Source of the DNA: Latilactobacillus fragifolii
Lineage (GTDB): Bacteria; Bacillota; Bacilli; Lactobacillales; Lactobacillaceae
Length of the DNA: 48,719 bases
Assembly: GCF_905332535.1 (NCBI RefSeq)
Contig: NZ_CAJOCF010000009.1
Location: forward strand, 1-48,719
Reading direction: 5' to 3'
Shown piece after piece: positions 24,376 through 30,670 of this stretch (position 1 is the stretch's first letter; each line of letters starts with the position of its first letter). Position numbers and translations under genes: made by a program. Below the pieces are notes generated by a model that was not told where the DNA came from, did no database searches, and saw nothing but the letters and a program-made list of their open reading frames with translations.

Positions 24376-24449
24376 AAAAAAGAGCCATTCCCATGCAGGG
24401 GAATGGCTCTTTGTGTACCAAATGCGTTATAAACTCCTAATTTATCGCT
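24376..24449 (-). ncRNA. Fst antitoxin RNA (RNA II)
   Basis: A - strand promoter TTGCTC (24479-24484), 17-base spacer, TATAGT (24456-24461) fires towards the toxin gene. The RNA crosses a direct repeat of the toxin start region: CCAAATGTTTTATAAATTCC at 24219 recurs almost unchanged at 24418, so RNA II can pair with the toxin ribosome site as well as over the shared terminator. This is the DRa/DRb layout of the par family. Confidence 0.82.
24381..24412. terminator. Shared bidirectional terminator of the Fst locus
   Basis: Perfect 12-bp arms AGAGCCATTCCC and GGGAATGGCTCT (24381-24392, 24399-24410) with T-runs in both directions. It ends both the toxin mRNA and the antitoxin RNA, as in the pAD1 par locus. 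Confidence 0.85.
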
Positions 24450-24499
24450 ACAGTTACTATACCACGAGCTTCATAAACGAGCAACAGCTTTGCTCGTAG

Positions 24500-26197
24500 T
24501 TATTTATTTTGTGCCACGACTGTAATAATCCGTTCAAAACTCAATTCTGAATAATGGTCTTTGACGTGATAGGTTAAGGTATATTCACCAGCCTTTTGGT
24601 TATCAACATGGCCACTAACGCTAACTTCCGCTTGGCCATATTTACTTGTGGCTTTAACTCCAGCCATCGGATCAAATTGTTCACCGACTTTAATTGTCTT
24701 TGCGTCGATTCCAGTAATGACTGGTTTTTCAGCATAAACGTTAATCATTACTATTTTATCAGTTGTTTCACCATAATGGTTGGTTGCACTATACGTTAAT
24801 TGATAAGAGCCAACCTTTTTAGTATCAACGGTGCCAGTCACTTTAACGGATAACTTACCGTCATATTTATCGGTCGCGACGACATTATCTAATGGCTTAA
24901 ATTGACTGCCAACTTCAACTTGGGTTTTAACCTGGCTAACATCAATCTGTGGCGCATCGGCAAGCACGTTAACGGTGATTGTTTCAGACGTCGTTTTACC
25001 ATAACGATTCGTTGCGCTATAAGTTAATTCGTAGGCTCCTACTTTACTTGTATCAACACTGCCGGATACTTTAACCGCTAAATCATTTTGATAGTGGTCA
25101 GTGACTTTAACGTTTGCCAAAGGATCAAATTGAGTACCGACTTCTACTTCACGGCTGACTTGGCTTAAATCAATTTCAGGACTTGCCGCATAGACCTCAA
25201 CTTTTCGTGTCACTTGCGCTTCTTTGCCATCTTGATCAGTTACTTTTAATGTTTCCGTGTAAATTCCTGGTTTTGAGGTATCGACATTATTTTCAACCAC
25301 TTGGACTTTATCCGTTAAATTTCCATCTTCGGTATCACTGGCATTTACATCTTGCATTGGGTCAAATTGTTGTTGAACTTCAACCCGACAATCAGGCGCA
25401 TCAAGCGTTGGGGCATCGTTCACGACATCAAAAATACCAATCTTTTTAGTGGTTACACCTTGTGAGTTTGTGACACTATACCGCACAAACGTCCAGCCCA
25501 TCTTTGAGGTATCAATATGATCAACTGAGGCTTTAACCGCACTCGTTAAATCGCCGTCGACTTCGTCACTGGCACTAACATTGCGCATTAAATCAACTTG
25601 GCTGTGCGCGTGGACAACCACAAACCCTGGCACATGCAATTGTGGCGTTGAGGTTGGTGTGGGCGTAGGTGTTGGATCGGGTGTCGGCCCTGGGTCTGGG
25701 GTTGGTTTAGGATCAGGTTTCGGGCTCGGTGTTGGATTTGGCACCGGACTAGGCATAACGTGATCGCCATTGTCCTCACCAGCTTGTCTTTGCGTATCAT
25801 TATCATTATTTACTACTAATTCTTTAATTGGGTCTTTAGGTAACTCTGGTTGTTTTGCGATTACTGACGCTGCTTCCACTAACTTGTCACGGTCTTTATT
25901 GATCGCTGCATGTGCCTCTTGCAAATTGTCATCGCCAAGTGCTGAGGCAACCACGTTTACGGCACCTTGTCCAACATCATCGATGGCATCAACCGCTTTA
26001 TCAATTAAATTTTTGTCTTTATGTTTGTTTTTTGTTTGTCCTTTAGCGTGATGACGTTGTGTTGTATGCCTTTCGCTAACCTGAATTTTATCTTGGTTCC
26101 CTGAAGCCCCATAAACGCCACCCCCTATTAATAATACTAACCCGCAAATTGTCAGTATGGGGACTAGACTTTTATTTTTAAAGTTATGATCTGCCAT
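24500..26197 (-). CDS. Membrane-anchored surface protein with five Ig-like repeats
   Basis: The 565-aa protein has a membrane anchor (about 12-31), a charged stalk, a Pro-Thr/Pro-Asp spacer (about 155-190) and five tandem Ig-like repeats of about 75 residues, each with the phrase VEVGxQFDPLxNVxATD...VDTSKxGxYxLTYSATNxYG (Ig-like/DUF5011 type). Repeats 3 and 4 are the most alike. It has no LPXTG motif, so it stays in the membrane and reaches outward through the wall. It starts 3 bases after the TPR-like gene ends; a role in donor-recipient contact is likely but inferred. Confidence 0.75.
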   Translation of the reverse strand: MADHNFKNKSLVPILTICGLVLLIGGGVYGASGNQDKIQVSERHTTQRHHAKGQTKNKHKDKNLIDKAVDAIDDVGQGAVNVVASALGDDNLQEAHAAINKDRDKLVEAASVIAKQPELPKDPIKELVVNNDNDTQRQAGEDNGDHVMPSPVPNPTPSPKPDPKPTPDPGPTPDPTPTPTPTSTPQLHVPGFVVVHAHSQVDLMRNVSASDEVDGDLTSAVKASVDHIDTSKMGWTFVRYSVTNSQGVTTKKIGIFDVVNDAPTLDAPDCRVEVQQQFDPMQDVNASDTEDGNLTDKVQVVENNVDTSKPGIYTETLKVTDQDGKEAQVTRKVEVYAASPEIDLSQVSREVEVGTQFDPLANVKVTDHYQNDLAVKVSGSVDTSKVGAYELTYSATNRYGKTTSETITVNVLADAPQIDVSQVKTQVEVGSQFKPLDNVVATDKYDGKLSVKVTGTVDTKKVGSYQLTYSATNHYGETTDKIVMINVYAEKPVITGIDAKTIKVGEQFDPMAGVKATSKYGQAEVSVSGHVDNQKAGEYTLTYHVKDHYSELSFERIITVVAQNK

Positions 26198-26200
26198 TTT

Positions 26201-27415
26201 TTATTCTCCAATCGTTTTTAGGTTATGTTGCCAGACGCTTAAATTATCCGCTGCCTGTGCTCTTTGTGTGGCTGATAAACTTTGATCATTTGCTTCTTGC
26301 TGGTACTTATTAATCGCTTGTTGATAGGCTTTACCGGCATTAATCAAATCGGTTAATTCACTGCTTTTCAGTTTTTGATTAATCGCAGTGGCTTCATCGG
26401 TGTTTCCTTGCCTGATATATTCTAAAGCAATTGCACCGGCTAATTTTTGATCGTTCACTTCTAAATTCAACCGCTGCGCTGGTTCCGGTTCATGTAATTT
26501 TAAATAAGCAACTGCTAGTTGCGCTTTACGTACTTTAGTCATCGTGACATTATTTGTTTTAACCACAGTTGACCACTTATGATTCATAAAGGCTAAATCA
26601 AATTTACCCTCTGCACTCGGGTAATGGGTATTGAACGTTTGTAACGTCTTCATAGGCCCGTTACTTAGCTTAGATTCGATTGCCTTTCTGCGTTTCGGAT
26701 ATAATTTAGCGGCTTTTAAGTAATCTTTATTGGTCATTAATGTTTCATAAGTCTGTGGCTGCTGAACCTGGTGTTTGATAACTTGAAAGCTGAAGATAAC
26801 AAGCCAGCCAATCATTAACATGAGAGCTAGACTAAGACCACCTTTTAAAATGCCTTTTGAGACATGTAGTCGTGGTACTTTAATGCTTGGTAATTGGTAA
26901 TGGAAAGCTATTCGCTTCCCATTCCGGTTCTTTCTTTGCGCCACTTGATAGGCCATTCGGCTAGATTGCGACGCCTTGTCGGTTTGCCGAACAACCGATG
27001 TATTTGGTGTTTCTTTTTGAGGTTCCACCCGTGGCACGTCAGGTTGTGGTTGTGGTCTTTCCATAGTTTGAAGGGGTTTGCCAGTTTCTTGAGTCTGTTG
27101 AAGGGCTTCGGTAATTTTATTAATTAGAGCTTCTTTTGATGCCTTAGGGACATCTTTGAAAGTGGTCTCTAAAGTATGATTAACAACCGATAACACGGAT
27201 TGTACATACGGATTACCGGCACCAAACTGAATATCATCTTTAAAAATACTTTGGTCATCTTCTAACAGACTCAACTCACAAACTTCCGTTAAACTATTCT
27301 TATTCGCATAGTCTTCGATTGCAGCCAATTGAGCACTGACTTCGCTTAGCGGCACTTGTCCTTTAGGTATGATTTTCTTTAATTTACGGTTTGCATCAAA
27401 AGAAGCGGTAATCAT
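26201..27415 (-). CDS. Single-span membrane protein with TPR-like outer domain
   Basis: A 404-aa protein with a cytoplasmic N-terminal domain (1-175), one span (about 196-214, GLSLALMLMIGWLVIFSF) and a helical outer domain of repeated A/L-rich helices (about 230-404; DYLKAAKLYPKRRKAIE...) resembling TPR units. The layout recalls EssB/TcpC-like scaffold proteins, without convincing homology. It is coupled with the Ig-repeat gene downstream and the pilin-like gene upstream, forming a second segment of the transfer operon. Confidence 0.65.
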   Translation of the reverse strand: MITASFDANRKLKKIIPKGQVPLSEVSAQLAAIEDYANKNSLTEVCELSLLEDDQSIFKDDIQFGAGNPYVQSVLSVVNHTLETTFKDVPKASKEALINKITEALQQTQETGKPLQTMERPQPQPDVPRVEPQKETPNTSVVRQTDKASQSSRMAYQVAQRKNRNGKRIAFHYQLPSIKVPRLHVSKGILKGGLSLALMLMIGWLVIFSFQVIKHQVQQPQTYETLMTNKDYLKAAKLYPKRRKAIESKLSNGPMKTLQTFNTHYPSAEGKFDLAFMNHKWSTVVKTNNVTMTKVRKAQLAVAYLKLHEPEPAQRLNLEVNDQKLAGAIALEYIRQGNTDEATAINQKLKSSELTDLINAGKAYQQAINKYQQEANDQSLSATQRAQAADNLSVWQHNLKTIGE

Positions 27416-27419
27416 TAAA

Positions 27420-27644
27420 TCACCCGAAAATACCTTTCAACCATGCTGTAATTGCAAACGCTAAAAGAGCAATACCTAAACCTACCACGATATTTTTCAT
27501 ACCATCACGGGCAGCCTCGACTTTTTGTGGGTTCTTTTCCATATGGCCAATTCCCATTAGGATAAATTTGAAGGTGGCGTATCCACCTGCAAATAAAGTC
27601 GCTGCTCCTGATAGAGAATTTAGCCCCGCCATAATTTTATCCAA
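27420..27644 (-). CDS. VirB2/TrbC-like pilin subunit candidate
   Basis: A 74-aa two-span protein (GAATLFAGGYATFKFILMGIG and VVGLGIALLAFAITAWLKGI). I chose TTG 27644 because GGAGG ends 9 nt before it; ATG 27632 is an alternative. Two spans joined by a short basic loop with Gly/Ala-rich faces are typical of VirB2/TrbC pilins and small channel subunits of Gram-positive systems. It follows the previous stop by one base. Confidence 0.72.
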   Translation of the reverse strand: MDKIMAGLNSLSGAATLFAGGYATFKFILMGIGHMEKNPQKVEAARDGMKNIVVGLGIALLAFAITAWLKGIFG

Positions 27645-27645
27645 C

Positions 27646-27834
27646 TTAACGCACCTCCATTTGTCGTCTATTTTTGGTTTGATAAGCATTCAAGGCTTCT
27701 AGGACAACTTGTTGGTTATCCATAATAACTTGATCATATTGCGCCTCAAGCCAATCATTTAGCTTAACGTTTTTATTTGCTAGAATAGCGCTCGCTAATT
27801 CTTTTTTACGTTTTAATTCAACTGTTGATACCAC
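27646..27834 (-). CDS. Small hydrophilic protein (62 aa)
   Basis: A 62-aa helical protein starting MVSTVELKRKKELASAILA, basic at the N-terminus. It ends one base before the pilin-like gene's start, whose ribosome site lies in its last codons. No family recognised; part of the transfer operon by position. Confidence 0.6.
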   Translation of the reverse strand: MVSTVELKRKKELASAILANKNVKLNDWLEAQYDQVIMDNQQVVLEALNAYQTKNRRQMEVR

Positions 27835-27860
27835 ATTTCTATCTCCGATCTATTTAGTAT

Positions 27861-28691
27861 TTAACTTTTATTTTTAGGGAAAATTAACTGTGGCGCTAAA
27901 CCGTATTCAGCAGCTTTAGCTAGCTCCTCATGATACGTTTGCGATACAATTTTTTTCACCCAACACTTTTTGATCTCAAACCCTTGCCATTTATAACCCA
28001 ATTTTCTAAGTACTTGGCGTTGTTCATAGCCATTCTTAACAATTAAGTAATACATCATCGAAAACTGCGGGAATGATTTATTCGTAATATTGACAATCAA
28101 TTCACGATTTTTATTAATCAAAATATCTTTACATAATTCAGCTTCATTTAAGCTATCAACCGTCTTTTGCCATCCTTGCATTAAAGCAAACCACTTAAAA
28201 TGGTTTGCTTTAAGATAATCTCTTTCAGCATAGGCGTTTTTGACCGTTAAAACATACGCTGCCTCGATTGATACTTCAGGAATTGACCAAGCAGATGGTG
28301 CCCCATAATATTTTTCTAACTTCTGACAGTCACTAGCATCATTTTCTTGTTCAATATCTGACGCGGTAATCCAACCTAATCCAATGCCAGTCAGTAGTAG
28401 CTTATGAAACCGTGCATAAAACGCTTCAGTATGATCCGAATTACCAGTATCAATAATTTGGACATGGTGGGCCAATTCATGAAGACAAGTCAACATTGTA
28501 AAGGCTGGCTTCCTTGAAAAGTTATAAATTTGAATTGCTTGGCTTTGCCAATCGTATTGGCCGTGTTTAGATTTCATTTCTTTTGGCTCAAGTAATAAGC
28601 GATAATGTTTGTACTTCCCACTATCCTCATAGGTTAAATCAAGCAATTTATCTAACGCCTTTTTAATCTTGCTAGCTTCTTGTGATTGCAC
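27861..28691 (-). CDS. SprT-like zinc metallopeptidase-domain protein
   Basis: The 276-aa protein has HELAHH (71-76) and a downstream His87 in DHTEAFYARF, the spacing of SprT/WLM-type zincins (HExxH plus His in a following helix). The C-terminal half is a helical/beta region with no motif I know. SprT-like proteins act in DNA-protein crosslink repair or related processing; on a conjugative plasmid it could trim the relaxase covalently bound to transferred DNA, which is speculation. It is the third gene from the start of this - strand operon. Confidence 0.7.
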   Translation of the reverse strand: MQSQEASKIKKALDKLLDLTYEDSGKYKHYRLLLEPKEMKSKHGQYDWQSQAIQIYNFSRKPAFTMLTCLHELAHHVQIIDTGNSDHTEAFYARFHKLLLTGIGLGWITASDIEQENDASDCQKLEKYYGAPSAWSIPEVSIEAAYVLTVKNAYAERDYLKANHFKWFALMQGWQKTVDSLNEAELCKDILINKNRELIVNITNKSFPQFSMMYYLIVKNGYEQRQVLRKLGYKWQGFEIKKCWVKKIVSQTYHEELAKAAEYGLAPQLIFPKNKS

Positions 28692-28763
28692 AAAAACACT
28701 CCTTTAAATAATTGGGGGACTACGGGCCTTTGACATGCTGTACTCACCTCCAATTTTATTTGG

Positions 28764-29036
28764 CTACTCAGTTTTTTCTGTGCGCGCAACTTTAATCTGC
28801 GTAAATTGCTCGCCAAAATTACTTTTTTGAATTATAAAACGACCAATGAACTCGTCTTTAAGTTCACGCGTCCCTTGTTGAATTAGAAGATCGTTACCTT
28901 TTAAGGCTTTCTTTTTATATTTTTGGTTGAAGACTTCATTTTCAATAAAGAGCCATAAGCCATAGTCATAGCGCTTAATATGACGAATATCTTTCACTGA
29001 AACGCGGCACCGCCCCCTTATTTGCTGAAATGCCAT
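28764..29036 (-). CDS. Hypothetical protein (90 aa)
   Basis: A 90-aa basic protein starting MAFQQIRGRCRVSVKDIRHI, with a beta-rich pattern. No signal peptide or membrane segment. It has a usable AGGAAAG site and lies between the SprT-like gene and a strong terminator (29085-29120). Unknown function. Confidence 0.6.
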   Translation of the reverse strand: MAFQQIRGRCRVSVKDIRHIKRYDYGLWLFIENEVFNQKYKKKALKGNDLLIQQGTRELKDEFIGRFIIQKSNFGEQFTQIKVARTEKTE

Positions 29037-29084
29037 TTACTTCCCTACTTTCCTAATTACAGTTCTGCATTATTCATTGTTGGT

Positions 29085-29120
29085 ACAAAAAAAGTCGCAA
29101 GCCCGTCTGGCTTGCGACTT
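29085..29120 (-). terminator. Intrinsic terminator after the 109-aa gene
   Basis: Perfect 12-bp arms AAGTCGCAAGCC and GGCTTGCGACTT with a 7-T run on the - strand. It separates the 109-aa gene from the transfer operon, so the operon probably has its own promoter at about 29040-29080. Confidence 0.85.
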
Positions 29121-29130
29121 ATCTAACAAA

Positions 29131-29460
29131 TTATTCATATTTAACAATTTCAACTGCGACGATGAGTTTGTCTAACCAATCTATTTCATCGGCATACTGA
29201 CAACTATTACCATCTTTGTCGGTCAATTCAATGTCAAAAGTTTCATCATTAAGTACCAATTTCATCTGTTCAAATTCTAAATTACCGGTATCCGCAGCTT
29301 CCGATAACACTTCAACTAAATCATAACTGCCGATGACTTGCCAACCCTTGGTGCTACCACCAATTTTATAGTAAGCATAGCCTCGGTATTCATCAATCTG
29401 AAACGTCACGCACACGGTATGAATCGCTTCTGACGAATCATTAATGGGATAACTTTTCAT
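29131..29460 (-). CDS. Hypothetical acidic protein (109 aa)
   Basis: A 109-aa acidic protein starting MKSYPINDSSEAIHTVCVTF; ATG 29460 follows an AAGGGGAG site. Mixed alpha/beta pattern, many Asp/Glu, no known motif. It is a single-gene unit with a strong terminator at 29085-29120. Confidence 0.65.
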   Translation of the reverse strand: MKSYPINDSSEAIHTVCVTFQIDEYRGYAYYKIGGSTKGWQVIGSYDLVEVLSEAADTGNLEFEQMKLVLNDETFDIELTDKDGNSCQYADEIDWLDKLIVAVEIVKYE

Positions 29461-29511
29461 TTTTTCTCCCCTTCTCATTCAGTTAACTTTTTTTATGTTG
29501 AATTTCGCCAA

Positions 29512-29590
29512 CAAAAAAAGCTATGACCTTTGACCGTCATAGCCCTAAACACAAAAAAATGACTACCTTTTTTTGATAGCCACTTCTACG
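29512..29590 (-). terminator. Two tandem - strand terminator hairpins
   Basis: GCTATGAC/GTCATAGC (about 29519-29544) followed on the - strand by a 7-T run, and a second 7-bp stem with G-U pairs (about 29563-29587) with its own T-run. They stop - strand transcripts from the 29.6-29.8 kb region before the 109-aa gene. Confidence 0.65.
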
Positions 29591-29602
29591 TACTGAAATA
29601 AA

Positions 29603-29747
29603 AATATCATTTAAGGAGTGAGCCCCGGTTATGTGGCTCCAAATAAAGCATCAATGGCGATTACTTCAGTGTGTGCGATTTTCAACCACACCTTTAAAAT
29701 CAATAAAAAAACAGCTACCAATTAAGGTAGCCACTAGTAGTACATAA
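29603..29747 (+). pseudogene. Probable decayed holin-like type I toxin gene
   Basis: After TTTAAGGAG a short frame can be read (ATG 29631 to TAA 29745, 38 aa). A parallel frame ends SMAIT..CAIFNHTFKINKKTATN, which resembles, from memory, the C-terminal part of lactobacillar holin-like toxins but lacks their continuous hydrophobic core. An antisense RNA promoter lies on the other strand in the expected place. I read it as a toxin gene damaged by small indels. Confidence 0.35.
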
Positions 29748-29823
29748 GTTTATTAGAGGCAAACAGTTGAAAACAACTGCTTTAAGTGAAAAAAATACTT
29801 ACAATGTAGTTTGGGGAAACTAC
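29704..29823 (-). ncRNA. Candidate antisense RNA opposite the decayed toxin
   Basis: An extended -10 (TGCTATAAT on the - strand, 29830-29835) starts an RNA of about 120 nt with hairpins TGTAGTTT/AAACTACA and CAGTTG/CAACTG and a terminator GCTACC/GGTAGC plus 7 T (29704-29731). It has the form of type I antitoxin RNAs. Confidence 0.5.
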
Positions 29824-29865
29824 AAGGTTATTATAGCACCCCATTTTACTATTTAAAAGCTAATC

Positions 29866-29897
29866 AAAAAAAGATTGACCGCCCTCTCAGTCAATCA
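29866..29897 (-). terminator. Terminator of the sortase/adhesin operon
   Basis: Seven-base arms GATTGAC/GTCAATC with a 7-T run on the - strand, about 105 bases beyond the sortase stop codon. Confidence 0.75.
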
Positions 29898-29999
29898 TTC
29901 TAACGTACGGTATTAATCTCTTGAAGTGTCTTATATCACAGAAATAATCTAAATAAGAAAAGGTAGAAATCGATCACATCCGTAGCTTAATAAACTACT

Positions 30000-30668
30000 T
30001 TAGATTAATTTACCTCTAACCATGATTCGACCGGCTTCCGTCCGATTATTACATGTGTACAGCGTGATGATCTGACTTCCTTGTTGATCACTAATGATTT
30101 CACCATGACTAGCATCTAAGTTGTGATTGACTTGGGTCACCTGATAATGATACTCACGTTGACGCGTCGTAATCTTGATTAAATCACCAACTTTGACGTG
30201 CACTAAATTGCCGAATAACAAGCGCCCACTGTTTAATTCATTGTGGCCCGCTAAGGCGTAGTTACCGACTCCCGGTTGTTCATTGGGTTTGACCGTCACA
30301 ACGCCTACTGAAAGGTTTTGATTACTAACCCCTTCTAAAATTGGCTCTTCAATGCCAACTGCCGGAATGGTAATAATTCCGACTGCTGATTGATTAATTA
30401 CCTGGTTGGCGATAGCCGCTTCATAGTCTTGATAGTTAAAATCATGAATACTATTTGGATCATACTGCGCTTGGCGGTTAGCTTTGGTTGGCTTTTTTAA
30501 AGCCTGTTTTGTTTGGCTGATTAATTGTGCTTGATTATTAAGCTGTTGCTTGGCTTCATTGGTAACTTTGAAAAGACTGTATAAGGCAAACACCAAGATT
30601 AAAACCCCAGTTACGGCCAAAGCCAAGATTAAAACCTGTTGCCAATCATGTTTTGATCGACTTCTCAT
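30000..30668 (-). CDS. Class A-like sortase
   Basis: The 222-aa protein has an N-terminal membrane anchor (about 12-33) and a sortase core with the triad His142 in ALAGHN, Cys206 in TLYTC and Arg214 in AGRIMVRG. The TLxTC active-site motif and lack of a C-terminal span fit class A. It joins LPXTG-type proteins to the peptidoglycan. It begins 2 bases after the adhesin gene ends, so it is probably dedicated to that protein and its unusual LIKTG motif. Confidence 0.88.
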   Translation of the reverse strand: MRSRSKHDWQQVLILALAVTGVLILVFALYSLFKVTNEAKQQLNNQAQLISQTKQALKKPTKANRQAQYDPNSIHDFNYQDYEAAIANQVINQSAVGIITIPAVGIEEPILEGVSNQNLSVGVVTVKPNEQPGVGNYALAGHNELNSGRLLFGNLVHVKVGDLIKITTRQREYHYQVTQVNHNLDASHGEIISDQQGSQIITLYTCNNRTEAGRIMVRGKLI

Positions 30669-30670
30669 TT

